Below are positions 20,198 through 33,417 of a DNA stretch of 64,000 nucleotides, in pieces. Numbering within the stretch: position 1 is the first letter of the stretch; the number at the start of each line of letters is the position of its first letter. The notes below the pieces were generated by a model. That model saw only the letters and a program-made list of their open reading frames with translations, had not been told where the DNA came from and searched no databases. The stretch is from JBBKWG01 sp037968835 (lineage in GTDB: Bacteria; Pseudomonadota; Alphaproteobacteria; Rhodobacterales; Rhodobacteraceae). Both the position numbers and the translations under genes were made by a program. Where the stretch lies: assembly GCA_037968835.1 (NCBI GenBank), contig JBBKWG010000106.1, positions 16,023-80,022 of the forward strand, written 5' to 3'.

Positions 20198-20212
20198 GAA
20201 CTTTTTGAGAAC
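20198..20212 (-). promoter_or_regulatory. LexA-box candidate upstream of the 39-aa membrane protein
   Basis: Plus strand GAACTTTTTGAGAAC, i.e. GTTC-N7-GTTC on the coding (minus) strand, an exact match to the alphaproteobacterial SOS operator pattern. It lies in the AT-rich gap between the recG stop and the small ORF start. A -10-like CATAAT (20179-20184, minus strand) lies 13 nt downstream; no good -35 is evident. Confidence 0.6.
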
Positions 20213-20240
20213 ATTCGCGAACAAAATGGCATCAATCATG

Positions 20241-24469
<4,229 letters not shown>

Positions 24470-24520
24470 TCATGGATAGGATCGGCTCCGGGTCAGGTCC
24501 AGTCGCTTATTGGATCGCTG

Positions 24521-25234
24521 CTAGGCCGAAGCAGCGAGCGGTTCATCAAGCGTCAGCGTTTCCGGGTCGCGCAGCACATATCCACGCCCCCAAACGGTTT
24601 CGATATAATTGTCGCCATCCGTTGCGCCGCTGAGTTTCTTGCGCAGCTTGCAGATGAAAACGTCGATAATCTTCAGTTCCGGTTCGTCCATTCCGCCATA
24701 AAGGTGATTGAGAAACATCTCCTTTGTGAGCGTTGTGCCCTTCCGCAGCGAGAGGAGTTCAAGCATCTGATACTCCTTGCCGGTCAGGTGAACCGTCTTT
24801 CCGGCAACGTCGACAGTCTTGGCATCCAGATTGACCGCCACCTTGCCGGTCGAGATGATCGACTGTGCGTGACCTTTCGAGCGACGGATGATGGCATGAA
24901 TTCGCGCCACCAGTTCTTCGCGGTGAAAGGGTTTGGTCAGATAGTCATCTGCCCCGAACCCGAATCCCTTGATCTTGCTTTCGGTGTCGTCCGATCCGGT
25001 TAGGATCAGAATCGGCGTATCCACCCGGGACATGCGAAGTTGTCGCAGGACTTCGTGTCCATCAATGTCGGGAAGATTGAGATCAAGCAGGATCAGATCG
25101 TAGTCGTAAAGCTTGGCAAGGTCGATTCCCTCCTCGCCGAGATCGGTGGCATAAACATTCAGATTGGCATGCGTCAGCATCAACTCGATGCTCCGCGAGG
25201 TCGTTGGATCGTCTTCGACCAAAAGTACGCGCAT
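24521..25234 (-). CDS. ctrA: Cell-cycle response regulator CtrA
   Basis: 237 aa OmpR-family regulator. The receiver domain has the acidic pocket E7-D8-D9 and phospho-acceptor D51 in [10 protein letters not shown], plus the conserved Lys in LTKPFH. The C-terminal winged helix contains [11 protein letters not shown] and YVLRDPE. CtrA-P is the master regulator of cell cycle, flagella and gene-transfer agents in alphaproteobacteria. The ATG at 25234 follows GGAGAACT. The divergence of the C-terminal end ([11 protein letters not shown]) from the Caulobacter proteolysis tag type is typical of Rhodobacterales. The upstream neighbour is its inhibitor gene sciP. Confidence 0.97.
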   Translation of the reverse strand: MRVLLVEDDPTTSRSIELMLTHANLNVYATDLGEEGIDLAKLYDYDLILLDLNLPDIDGHEVLRQLRMSRVDTPILILTGSDDTESKIKGFGFGADDYLTKPFHREELVARIHAIIRRSKGHAQSIISTGKVAVNLDAKTVDVAGKTVHLTGKEYQMLELLSLRKGTTLTKEMFLNHLYGGMDEPELKIIDVFICKLRKKLSGATDGDNYIETVWGRGYVLRDPETLTLDEPLAASA

Positions 25235-25326
25235 ATCAGTTCTCCGCAATCATCCCTACTGTGCAATTAACAATGGCAACGATTGGTTAACCACCTGTTA
25301 CGATACGTTCAACTTATCTATACAAT

Positions 25327-25605
25327 CTAAAGTTGTCTATAGCGCTGAATTGACGTGGCTTTCAGCGCCGTTTCGCCGTGCTGTTCAACCGCAGCGTGCC
25401 ATGATTCGAATTCTTCCGCCGACAGCCGATAGATTGACAACGCTTCCTCGCGCGTGATCAGCTTGCCGTTTACCGCGCGAACGACGGCCGCCTTGCGGCT
25501 GGCCACCCAACGGCGCGTGGATGGATCCGGAAGATCCGCACGGGTCATCACCGTGCCATCCGGCATCGTTACCGCGCGAGGACCTTCGACTTTTTTGAGG
25601 TACAT
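25327..25605 (-). CDS. sciP: CtrA inhibitor SciP (DUF1153)
   Basis: 92 aa, nearly all one DUF1153 domain: DGTVMTRADLPDPSTRRWVASRKAA, an HTH-like stretch with LITREEALSIYRLS, then EEFESWHAAV and TSIQRYRQL. In Caulobacter SciP binds CtrA and blocks transcription activation without removing CtrA from DNA. Here it lies directly upstream of ctrA on the same strand with a 92-bp gap, so the regulator and its inhibitor are likely co-regulated. The SD is weak. Confidence 0.9.
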   Translation of the reverse strand: MYLKKVEGPRAVTMPDGTVMTRADLPDPSTRRWVASRKAAVVRAVNGKLITREEALSIYRLSAEEFESWHAAVEQHGETALKATSIQRYRQL

Positions 25606-25738
25606 GGAGTGCCCGTTTCAAATCTTGCCGGCCTCATTGTGACTTGCGCCCCCTTAATCATGCGTGAAGCTGCCCTTGTGAGTATGTTGCATTTTCATAT
25701 ATTCCAATCGAACTCACGCGATGATCGGACTGGAAGCG

Positions 25739-26884
25739 ATGGCACTCGACCTGAATGAAACGCGCAATTCGCTGGGCTTTGGCAAGCCTGCCGGCGACAC
25801 GCGCGTTGTCGTGGCGATGTCGGGAGGCGTCGACAGTTCTGTCGTTGCGGCCGAGCTTGCGAGCGAAGGCTATGACGTTGTCGGCGTGACGCTTCAACTT
25901 TACGACCACGGAGCGGCGCTCGCCAAAAAAGGCGCGTGCTGCGCCGGAATCGATATTCACGATGCCCGCCGGGTCGCCGAGGATATGGGCTTTCCGCACT
26001 ATGTTCTGGATTACGAGAACATTTTCCGCGACGCGGTCATCGACGAATTTGCCGACAGCTATCTTGCCGGTGCGACACCTGTTCCGTGCATCCGCTGCAA
26101 TGAGCGCGTGAAATTCAAGGATCTGCTGGAAACGGCGAAGGATCTGGAAGCCGATTGCATGGCGACCGGGCATTACATTCAGCGCAAGGATGGCGCGAAC
26201 GGGCCGGAGCTTCATATGGCGGCGGACCCGGCGCGCGATCAAAGCTATTTCCTGTTTTCGACGACGCGTGCGCAACTGGGCTTTCTCAGGTTTCCCCTTG
26301 GCCATCTACAGTCCAAGGGTGAAACCCGCGCGCTTGCCGCACGTCACGGGCTATCGGTCGCCGACAAACCCGACAGTCAGGACATATGCTTTGTGCCCGA
26401 TGGCAATTATGCCAGCGTCATCGAAAAGCTGCGTCCCGGCGCGGCGGAACCCGGAGAGATCGTCCACAGCGACGGCCGCGTTCTGGGCGCACATGGCGGC
26501 GTCATCCACTATACCATCGGCCAACGGCGCGGACTTGGCATCGGCGGGCTTGAAGATCCGCTTTACGTGGTGAAGCTGGATGTCGAGGCGCGGCGCGTTG
26601 TCGTCGGTCCGAAATCCATGCTGTCGACGCGGATCGTGCCGGTGCGGGAAATCAACTGGCTTGGCGATGCGCCCTTCGACAGTCAGGAGGAATGGCATCT
26701 GTCCGTCAAATTGCGCTCGACGCGGCCGCCCAGCGAAGCGATCGTACGGCCGCTTTCGGCGACAACGGCAAGTGTTGAACTTTTGTCGCCCGAGGAAGGT
26801 GTGTCGCCGGGTCAGGCCTGCGTTTTCTACGAAACCGGCGGGACGCGCGTGTTCGGCGGCGGCTGGATCTGGCGCGGCAACTGA
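25739..26884 (+). CDS. mnmA: tRNA-specific 2-thiouridylase
   Basis: 381 aa from the ATG at 25739 (SD GGAAG); an ATG six codons upstream is also open. It thiolates U34 of tRNA-Lys, -Glu and -Gln. The PP-loop MSGGVDSSV, the nucleophile Cys in [13 protein letters not shown], and the second catalytic Cys in [11 protein letters not shown] are present, followed by [12 protein letters not shown] in the central domain. It is divergent from sciP and convergent with lpxB. Confidence 0.95.
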   Translation: MALDLNETRNSLGFGKPAGDTRVVVAMSGGVDSSVVAAELASEGYDVVGVTLQLYDHGAALAKKGACCAGIDIHDARRVAEDMGFPHYVLDYENIFRDAVIDEFADSYLAGATPVPCIRCNERVKFKDLLETAKDLEADCMATGHYIQRKDGANGPELHMAADPARDQSYFLFSTTRAQLGFLRFPLGHLQSKGETRALAARHGLSVADKPDSQDICFVPDGNYASVIEKLRPGAAEPGEIVHSDGRVLGAHGGVIHYTIGQRRGLGIGGLEDPLYVVKLDVEARRVVVGPKSMLSTRIVPVREINWLGDAPFDSQEEWHLSVKLRSTRPPSEAIVRPLSATTASVELLSPEEGVSPGQACVFYETGGTRVFGGGWIWRGN

Positions 26885-26910
26885 CGCGTGCTTGACCGGA
26901 CGGGTCTCGC

Positions 26911-28071
26911 TTATCTTAAACCGTCGAGGACTGCGCGGGCCGCGCGAATGCCCGGTGGCTCGCCAGCACTGCCAAGTTTCATCATCGTATCGGACATCGC
27001 GTCGATCTGCGCCTCGCGTGCGACCGGGTCCAAAAGCAATTCGGCCAGAGCTGCCGCGATCGGCTGAGGTTCGCACTCGGGACCGAGGAATTCGGGGATC
27101 ACGCGCGTTCCAGACACCAGATTTACCAGCGTGACGGTATCGACCCGAGCCAGACGCGACATGATCTGCCAACTGAGCCAGCTCATGTCATAGGCGATGA
27201 CCATTGGCGTTCCTGACGCCGCAAGTTCCAGCGAGACCGTGCCCGAGGTGGCCAATGCAGCATCCGCCGCCGCGAACGCGGCGCGTTTGCGCACACGTGC
27301 CGCCTCGGCGTTCGCGCCGGTGACCAGGACCAACGGATCGCCCGGCCAGGTCTTAGCTATTTCGACGACCATCTCGGCAACGGCATCCGCGGCAGGCACG
27401 ACGACGCGGACGTCCGGCACTCTGCGCGCGACCTCTGCCAGGGCTTCGGCGAAGACGGGAGACATGCGTTCGATTTCGCTTTGGCGCGAGCCTGGCAGGA
27501 CAAGCAGTATCCGCCTGCCGCCAAGTCCCTCAAGCACGCGGAAGTCCTCGACTTCGGCTGGGCTGGCGACCGGTTCGGTCACGACCGGATGACCCACAAA
27601 ATCGCACCGCACGCCCGCCGCTTCCATGTATGGCGGCTCGAACGGCAACAGCGCGAGGACCTGATCGATATATCGAGCCATCTTCCTGGCACGGCCCGGA
27701 CGCCATGCCCAGACCGAAGGCGCAACGTATTGGATCGTTCTGATGTCCGACGCGGCCTTCACGCGCTTGGCCAGACGCAACGAAAAGTCCGGGCTGTCAA
27801 TCGTGAGCAAAGCGTTGGGTTGCCAGTCCAGAACGTCGTGGGTTGCTTCATTCAATCGGCGTTTCAAGGCGGGATATCTGGGAAGGACTTCCGAGATACC
27901 CATGACACTCAAATCATCCATCGAAAAAAGACTGGCCATGCCCTCGGCCTGCATCAGAGGACCGGCGACGCCGCGAAACTCGATGCCGGGAGAGAGTGTT
28001 TTCAGCCCCGCCATGATCGCGGCGCCCAGTTTGTCGCCCGAAGGCTCGCCTGCGAGAAGATAGATCCTCAT
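26911..28071 (-). CDS. lpxB: Lipid-A-disaccharide synthase
   Basis: 386 aa GT-B glycosyltransferase (family 19). It joins UDP-2,3-diacylglucosamine and lipid X to the lipid A disaccharide. The N-terminal IYLLAGEPSGDKLG, YVAPSVWAWRPGRAR, FVGHPVV and the ATSGTVSLELA sugar-nucleotide motif are present. The ATG at 28071 places the motif at the N-terminus; an in-frame extension upstream overlaps lpxI and is unlikely. Last gene of the leftward envelope operon. Confidence 0.95.
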   Translation of the reverse strand: MRIYLLAGEPSGDKLGAAIMAGLKTLSPGIEFRGVAGPLMQAEGMASLFSMDDLSVMGISEVLPRYPALKRRLNEATHDVLDWQPNALLTIDSPDFSLRLAKRVKAASDIRTIQYVAPSVWAWRPGRARKMARYIDQVLALLPFEPPYMEAAGVRCDFVGHPVVTEPVASPAEVEDFRVLEGLGGRRILLVLPGSRQSEIERMSPVFAEALAEVARRVPDVRVVVPAADAVAEMVVEIAKTWPGDPLVLVTGANAEAARVRKRAAFAAADAALATSGTVSLELAASGTPMVIAYDMSWLSWQIMSRLARVDTVTLVNLVSGTRVIPEFLGPECEPQPIAAALAELLLDPVAREAQIDAMSDTMMKLGSAGEPPGIRAARAVLDGLR

Positions 28072-28111
28072 CGCGCTCGCAATTCGCTGGTTTTGTGAAA
28101 CAGACAGGGCA

Positions 28112-28900
28112 TCAGGCCGCACGCACCCAGAGGAACAGGCCCAGTTCATCGCAAGCGCGTTCAACCGCCGCAAGATCGAGCACGATGACGCCGTCGCATT
28201 CTACGACCAGCCCGTCAAGACCCGCCTTGGCCACACCTGCAACCGTATCGACGCCGATGGTCGGCAGGTCGATGCGGCGGTCCTGCGTCGGCTTCTTCGC
28301 CTTGTAGAAGATGCCACCCGTCCCATCGGGCCTTTGACGGAGGCTTTTCAGCATCCAGTCGGTGCCGAATACGCCCTCCATCGCAAGCAACTGGCCGTTC
28401 AGAACGGCACAGGACTGCCCAACATCAAGCGGCCCAAGTCCCGCAATGATATCCGCCGCGCGTGCAGCGTCATTCCTGTTGCCGTCGTCGGGTCGCCTTG
28501 TGGTGTAGGTTCCGGGCATCGGCAAAAGCGCGGACGACAGTTCGTTGGCGGCGATCACGCGAAATCCGGCCTCCTCAAATATCTCGATGACTGTCCGAAG
28601 CGCAGCGTCATCGCCTGCCTGAAGCGCCGCCATCATGCGTGGCACTAGCGGCACGGTGGCCGCGTCGATTTCGTCCGGATCGAGCTTGGGGCGCTGAATT
28701 GCGCCAGCGAAACAGACCCTGGTGACGCCAAGCGCCTTCAGTTCGTCTATCAGGGTGCCGAGATGTTCGATGCGGAAGCGACGATCCGGGACCAACAGGT
28801 CCGGGTCGAACCCTTCCAGCGACGCAATATGCGGTGTCTCTTTCAACGCATCGGCCAGCACCGCAGGAAGTTTCCCCTGCCCTGCGATCAGCGCCAGCAC
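28112..28900 (-). CDS. lpxI: UDP-2,3-diacylglucosamine diphosphatase, LpxI type
   Basis: 262 aa (DUF1009 family). It hydrolyses UDP-2,3-diacylglucosamine to lipid X, replacing LpxH in most alphaproteobacteria. The start is a GTG at 28900, one nt after the lpxA stop, with SD GGAG inside the lpxA end; this gives the family N-terminus LALIAGQGKLP. The C-terminal domain shows DVGQSCAVLNGQLLAMEG, KKPTQDRRIDLPTIGVDTV and the Asp-rich end DGVIVLDL. Flanked by lpxA and lpxB, as usual. Confidence 0.93.
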   Translation of the reverse strand: MLALIAGQGKLPAVLADALKETPHIASLEGFDPDLLVPDRRFRIEHLGTLIDELKALGVTRVCFAGAIQRPKLDPDEIDAATVPLVPRMMAALQAGDDAALRTVIEIFEEAGFRVIAANELSSALLPMPGTYTTRRPDDGNRNDAARAADIIAGLGPLDVGQSCAVLNGQLLAMEGVFGTDWMLKSLRQRPDGTGGIFYKAKKPTQDRRIDLPTIGVDTVAGVAKAGLDGLVVECDGVIVLDLAAVERACDELGLFLWVRAA

Positions 28901-28901
28901 A

Positions 28902-29702
28902 TCAACGCTCCGGCGTGAGGAAATGGCGGTCCGAGGCGGCGAGGACGAAATCCACGATCTCGCGGACATAGTCGCTATCGGTTTCGGTGCCAAGCCGCTG
29001 CGCGCGTTCCTGAAACGACCCCTCGCCCTGTGCCAGCATCTGAAACGCCGCCCTGAGCGCAGTAATATCGGACCGCGCGACACCTTTTCGTTTCAGCCCG
29101 ACCAGGTTCAGCCCGTCCAACTGACCGCGGGGTGCCTGCACCAGACCGTAGGGAATGACATCATTGGTGACCATCGTCACCGCGCCGATGATCGCGCCAT
29201 GACCAATCCGCACCCATTGGTGAATACCGGAAAGTCCTCCAATGATGACATCGTCCCCGATGACGCAATGTCCGGCAATCGCCCCCTGATTTGCCACGAT
29301 CACACGATCCCCGACGATTGCGTCGTGGGCGACGTGAGCCCCGGTCATGAACAGGCAATCGTCGCCGACGCGGGTTTCGCCGCCGCCGCCTTCGGTCCCG
29401 GTGTTCATCGTAACGCCTTCGCGAATGCGGTTTCGCTTGCCGACAGTCAGGCGTGTCTCTTCACCCTTGAATTTCAGGTCCTGCGGTATTTCACCAATGA
29501 CCGCACCAGGGAAAACAACGGTCTCGTCGCCCAAAACAGTGTGTCCGGTGACGACGGCGTGGGATTTCACCTCGACCCGGGCACCAAGCGTCACGTTCGC
29601 TCCGATGACGCTGAACGGACCGACACGCGCGCCGGCCCCGATCACGGCACCATCTTCGACAACAGCGGATGGATGAATTTGCGCCGAGGGGTCCACCTTC
29701 AC
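28902..29702 (-). CDS. lpxA: UDP-N-acetylglucosamine acyltransferase
   Basis: 266 aa left-handed beta-helix acyltransferase, the first lipid A step. Hexapeptide repeats (I/V-G-x4) run from about residue 5 to 190; the catalytic His lies near [12 protein letters not shown], and a short helical C-terminus ends LTPER. The GTG at 29702 overlaps the fabZ stop (GTGA) and gives [14 protein letters not shown] at the N-terminus, as in other LpxA. A longer frame into fabZ is rejected. Confidence 0.95.
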   Translation of the reverse strand: MKVDPSAQIHPSAVVEDGAVIGAGARVGPFSVIGANVTLGARVEVKSHAVVTGHTVLGDETVVFPGAVIGEIPQDLKFKGEETRLTVGKRNRIREGVTMNTGTEGGGGETRVGDDCLFMTGAHVAHDAIVGDRVIVANQGAIAGHCVIGDDVIIGGLSGIHQWVRIGHGAIIGAVTMVTNDVIPYGLVQAPRGQLDGLNLVGLKRKGVARSDITALRAAFQMLAQGEGSFQERAQRLGTETDSDYVREIVDFVLAASDRHFLTPER

Positions 29703-30154
29703 TTGGGCAGATCCATCATGGCGGTGAATTCGCATTCGCATGCCAACTCGCCCTCGACCAGCGCGCGGCCTTTGAATTTCCAGACCTTGCCACCCCCGCG
29801 AAGGGTTTCGACCTCCATCCGGAGCGTATCCCCGGGTCCGACCTTTCGACGAAACTTGGCGTTGTCGATGGCCATGAAATAGACGCCAAATTGCTTGTCG
29901 GCGAGATCGAGTCCCACCCCGGCTATGACGGCTGCGGTCTGCGCCATCGCTTCGATCATGAGTACGCCCGGGAAAACCGGCATTCCGGGGAAATGCCCGG
30001 TGAATTGCGGCTCGTTCATGGTCACGTTTTTTATGCCAACGCCGAATTTGGTGCCGTCAATCTCGATAACTTTGTCGACAAGGAGAAAAGGATACCTGTG
30101 CGGAATTATGCGCTGGATCAGAGCGATGTCGGCGCTCGCCTTCGTGTCGGTCAT
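29699..30154 (-). CDS. fabZ: 3-hydroxyacyl-ACP dehydratase FabZ
   Basis: 151 aa hotdog-fold dehydratase of fatty acid synthesis. The N-terminal [14 protein letters not shown] and the catalytic His/Glu pair in [19 protein letters not shown] are present. The ATG at 30154 follows GAAGGA. The gene sits directly between skp and lpxA; no lpxD lies here, unlike the order in many proteobacteria. Confidence 0.96.
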   Translation of the reverse strand: MTDTKASADIALIQRIIPHRYPFLLVDKVIEIDGTKFGVGIKNVTMNEPQFTGHFPGMPVFPGVLMIEAMAQTAAVIAGVGLDLADKQFGVYFMAIDNAKFRRKVGPGDTLRMEVETLRGGGKVWKFKGRALVEGELACECEFTAMMDLPK

Positions 30155-30216
30155 GGTCGGTCCTTCGCTCTTGATCACAACGGCCTAGCAAGCCAGTTCG
30201 GCGGCATCAAGGCAGG

Positions 30217-30759
30217 TCACTCGGGCTTTGCCTCGTCGTTCACTCGCCGTATCGCCTCGTCCGTGATGTCGATGCGATCTGCGGACAGGAACACGTCCCG
30301 GCGGTCCAGCACCATTAACGCGCCGCGCTCGCGGACAATCTCGGAGATGATACTGGCGACATCGGTGAAAAAGGTCTGGCGAGCTTCTTCGCGGGTGCGT
30401 GCGATCACCCGTTCTTTCTGATCCTGCTCGGCTCGTATACGCTGCACCTTGTCGTCAAAGGCATCGGCAAGGGTACGGAATTCCTCGGGCGGCAGGGTCG
30501 CCCGTTTCAGGGTCAACTCGCCTTCTTCTGCGATCAGATCCGCCTCGATCTTCTTGTTTTCCTCACCCAGTGCCTGGGCGCTTTCCTCCAGCGCGCGGAT
30601 CGCCTCGGACCCAAGCGAGGTTTCAGCGAACAGCCGATCCTGATCAATGGTAAGAACCGGTGGCGGGATGCCAACGGAAGCATCCTGAGCGTGCGCGGGC
30701 GCTACCAGAAAAGCCGCCATAGCCACTGCCGCAATAACAAGGATGCGGCTGACGGCCAT
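30217..30759 (-). CDS. OmpH/Skp-family periplasmic chaperone
   Basis: 180 aa from the ATG at 30759, one nt after the bamA stop. A signal peptide (residues about 1-24, cleavage after AHA) is followed by an acidic, helix-rich region with a predicted long coiled coil (about 55-140: EEENKKIEADL-type heptads, RIRAEQDQKERVIARTREE). Skp-type trimers hold unfolded outer-membrane proteins for BamA. The C-terminus (VLDRRDVFLSADRIDITDEAI) matches the family. Confidence 0.88.
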   Translation of the reverse strand: MAVSRILVIAAVAMAAFLVAPAHAQDASVGIPPPVLTIDQDRLFAETSLGSEAIRALEESAQALGEENKKIEADLIAEEGELTLKRATLPPEEFRTLADAFDDKVQRIRAEQDQKERVIARTREEARQTFFTDVASIISEIVRERGALMVLDRRDVFLSADRIDITDEAIRRVNDEAKPE

Positions 30760-30760
30760 C

Positions 30761-33064
30761 TCAGAACTGCGTCGAAATGGTAATATCGAAAGTGTTTTCC
30801 TCATCCAGATCGTTCGATTTGATCGGCTTGGCAAAATTCAGTCGCAACGGACCGATCGGCGTCGTCCAGAAAATCGAAACGCCGACTGACGAGCGCAACT
30901 CGAAACCGTCGTCGACCGTCACAACGCCCGCCGTATTGTCGAGACCCCAAAGCGACCCGACGTCGAAAAAGACGCCGCCCGATATCCCGTATTCCTCGGG
31001 CAATCCCAGCGGAAAATCGGCTTCAAAGCGGGCGACGGCGTATTTATTTCCGCCAAGAACATCCGAAATTCCTGCGCCGGTATCACGCGGACCGATTCCG
31101 CGGGACGAAAAGCCGCGCAAGTCGTTGGACGACAGGAAGAAGCGGTCGGTGACACGCGTATCGCTGCCACCAAGTGACTTGATCATGCCACCTTCGAAAA
31201 TCGCCCTGATCGTGACTTCCTCGTTGAGAATATCGCGTTGCGCGACTGCGCGCGCGGTGGTTCTGACGAACTCGATGTCGCCGCCAAGACCTGCGAGTTC
31301 CTGACCGAAACTCAGAAGCACACCTTGCGTGGGGTTCAGACCGCCGCGCAACAGATCGAGTGTGTAATTATAGCCGATCGAACTGCGCAACGCGTCGCCT
31401 TCTTCGGCCGCGATAATCGGAGACGCATCGGCGACAACATCGAAAATGTTCTCCTTGGCGATCTCGTAGAACACCGACACGCGCGAATTTTCTCCGACTG
31501 GGAAGCCCAGCGAGGGGGAAATGGATGTCACTCGAGTCTGATAGGCGCCGGTGTCGTAATCGGTGGTGACGTATGATGCATCAAGTCCAAACGTCAGATC
31601 GCGGCCAAGGAAGGCGGGTTCGCGGAACGACAGACGCGACCTGGTGTTTTCGCTGCCTGACTGGACGTCGAGCGACAGCGCCTGACCGCGTCCCAGAAAG
31701 TTCCGTTCGGAGAAGCCGACGTTGAGTGCGAATCCCGTATCGTTTGAATAGGTGCCGCCAAACGAAAGTGAACCGGTCGGCTGTTCTTCGACATCGACGT
31801 CCACCACCACCTGATTGGGAGCGGAGCCCTCGCGTGTTTGAACGTCAGCATCCGAGAAGAACCCCAACGCGCGAATGCGTTCGGCCGCATTCCGGATTTC
31901 GCGAGGGTTGAACGGATCTCCTTCGACCGTGTCGAACTGACGCCTGACAACGCGGTCGAGTGTCGTGGCGTTGCCCTCGACGTCGATCCGCTCGACGAAA
32001 ACACGCTGACCGCGCACCAGCGCAAATTCCACGTCAAGCATCAGGGATCGCGCGTTCCGCGTGACCCGCGGATCGACGCGCAAAAAGTCGAAACCCTGCT
32101 GGAGCGCCAGTTGTTCAAGCCGCGCGATCTGCTGCTCGATCTTAGTCGGCGACCAGGTCTCGCCCGAACGAAGCCGGATAGCGCGACGATATTCTGAAAC
32201 GTCGAGGTTGGCGAACTCGCTTGAAACGCTGATTGCGCCTACGTTGAAGCTCTGACCTTCGCGCACATTGAACGTGACGAAACTGGCGTCGCGTTCGCGC
32301 GAAAACTCGGTCGTCACGTCCAGAACTTCGAAATCCACATATCCACGTGAGCGGTAGAAGTCCGTCAGCAACTGCCGGTCGAACGCAATCCGGTCGGCAA
32401 TGAAGGTGTCGGCGCGAATGAGCGATCGCAGGAAGCCGGCTTGCTTGGTCCCGACAACCCTGCGCAGACGCCGGTCCGAGAATGCGCGGTTGCCGACGAA
32501 ACTTACGCGTTCGTTCTCGACAACTTTGCCTTCGGTTACCTCGAACACGAGGTCCACACGGTTATCGGTGCGGCGAATGATGCGCGGTGTCACGGTCGCT
32601 GCAAGGCGCGAGGCCCGCGTATAGGCATCGGCAATCGCGGCGGCGTCGGCTTCGGCCACGCTCGGCGAATAGACCCGGCGCGGTTGCGAGGTTACGTCGG
32701 CCAGAAGCGCTTCGTCCTCCAGCCGCCGATTGCCTTCGATATTGATGCGATTGATTGTCGGCCATTCGGTGACTTCGACACGAAGACCGTTGCCCGTGGG
32801 CACGATCTCGGCGGTCTCAAATAATCCCGAGGCGATGATGCGTTGCAACGCGTCGTTGATCTGGCCGTCTGTGACCGTCTCGCCCGAGCTGATGCCGATA
32901 AAACTCAGGATCGTTGCATCGGGGATGCGTTGATTGCCCTCGATCACGACTGAATTGACGCGGACCTGCGCCCAGGCTTCGTCGGTCGGAAATGCGACCG
33001 TCGCCAAAAGTAATGCCGCGCCGGTCAATCGTATGCCCGCGCCGATCCAAGATGCCCCTGCCAT
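30761..33064 (-). CDS. bamA: Outer membrane protein assembly factor BamA
   Basis: 767 aa. The signal peptide ends at about AWA-Q; five POTRA repeats follow (starting VNSVVIEGNQRIPDATI), then a 16-strand beta-barrel from about residue 420 ending in FDITISTQF with the C-terminal Phe of outer-membrane proteins. It inserts beta-barrel proteins into the outer membrane. The ATG at 33064 gives the signal peptide; an upstream extension lacks support. A promoter candidate lies just upstream, so bamA can be expressed apart from the genes before it. Confidence 0.96.
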   Translation of the reverse strand: MAGASWIGAGIRLTGAALLLATVAFPTDEAWAQVRVNSVVIEGNQRIPDATILSFIGISSGETVTDGQINDALQRIIASGLFETAEIVPTGNGLRVEVTEWPTINRINIEGNRRLEDEALLADVTSQPRRVYSPSVAEADAAAIADAYTRASRLAATVTPRIIRRTDNRVDLVFEVTEGKVVENERVSFVGNRAFSDRRLRRVVGTKQAGFLRSLIRADTFIADRIAFDRQLLTDFYRSRGYVDFEVLDVTTEFSRERDASFVTFNVREGQSFNVGAISVSSEFANLDVSEYRRAIRLRSGETWSPTKIEQQIARLEQLALQQGFDFLRVDPRVTRNARSLMLDVEFALVRGQRVFVERIDVEGNATTLDRVVRRQFDTVEGDPFNPREIRNAAERIRALGFFSDADVQTREGSAPNQVVVDVDVEEQPTGSLSFGGTYSNDTGFALNVGFSERNFLGRGQALSLDVQSGSENTRSRLSFREPAFLGRDLTFGLDASYVTTDYDTGAYQTRVTSISPSLGFPVGENSRVSVFYEIAKENIFDVVADASPIIAAEEGDALRSSIGYNYTLDLLRGGLNPTQGVLLSFGQELAGLGGDIEFVRTTARAVAQRDILNEEVTIRAIFEGGMIKSLGGSDTRVTDRFFLSSNDLRGFSSRGIGPRDTGAGISDVLGGNKYAVARFEADFPLGLPEEYGISGGVFFDVGSLWGLDNTAGVVTVDDGFELRSSVGVSIFWTTPIGPLRLNFAKPIKSNDLDEENTFDITISTQF

Positions 33065-33098
33065 GATGTCCCGCCCGCTCGAATTGCTCTTTGATCTG

Positions 33099-33127
33099 TG
33101 AGTATCCAGATTTCGAGGGCCTGTCAA
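33099..33127 (-). promoter_or_regulatory. Promoter candidate for bamA
   Basis: On the minus strand a perfect -35 TTGACA (33122-33127) is separated by 17 nt from TACTCA (33099-33104). The -10 is weak (3 of 6). It lies 35 nt before the bamA start, within the gap after the 41-aa ORF. Confidence 0.5.
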
Positions 33128-33202
33128 AAGCCAGAAGCCGCCCAATGGGACGGCCTCTGCAAGTCGTTCGGATCTCTCAGCCGGTCAGACTGTCTTTTCC
33201 GC

Positions 33203-33328
33203 TCAGTGGTGGCCGATATAAGCGGCCAGGAACAGCGCGCCACACAGGGCCAGCACTGCCACCAGTCGGTCGAGATTGAGTTCGACCAGCAGTTCTATAC
33301 CGCGATATCCGTTCTGCAGTGCGTGCAT
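33203..33328 (-). CDS. Small membrane protein, 41 aa, between rseP and bamA
   Basis: A 42-codon ORF with one of the best Shine-Dalgarno sites in the window: AGGAGGTG, 4 nt before the ATG at 33328. The peptide begins MHALQNGYRGIELLVELNLD and has one hydrophobic segment (about 22-38, VAVLALCGALFLAAYI) ending GHH. It lies 89 nt after rseP and 138 nt before bamA, all leftward, so it is probably transcribed with the envelope operon. A GC-rich hairpin follows its stop. I do not recognise a described family. Its place suggests a link to envelope stress proteolysis or outer-membrane assembly, which is inference. Confidence 0.72.
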   Translation of the reverse strand: MHALQNGYRGIELLVELNLDRLVAVLALCGALFLAAYIGHH

Positions 33329-33417
33329 TTCGCACCTCCTGTCCGTGCCATTTCCTGCGACAAAAATATTCCGGAATTATGGCCGGATTGGGGCAGGCTC
33401 TCGGCGGTTCGGTGGCA

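Noticed and set aside
20198..20220. A further GAAC at 20219-20222 as a third SOS half-site
   Set aside because: Its spacing to the second GAAC is 6 nt rather than 7, so it does not fit the operator.
25267..25292. Canonical CtrA box upstream of ctrA
   Set aside because: The two TTAA elements are 16 nt apart, not 7; kept only as a weak observation.
28722..29882. 386-codon plus-strand open frame
   Set aside because: Mirror of lpxI, lpxA and fabZ; those frames hold clear family motifs.
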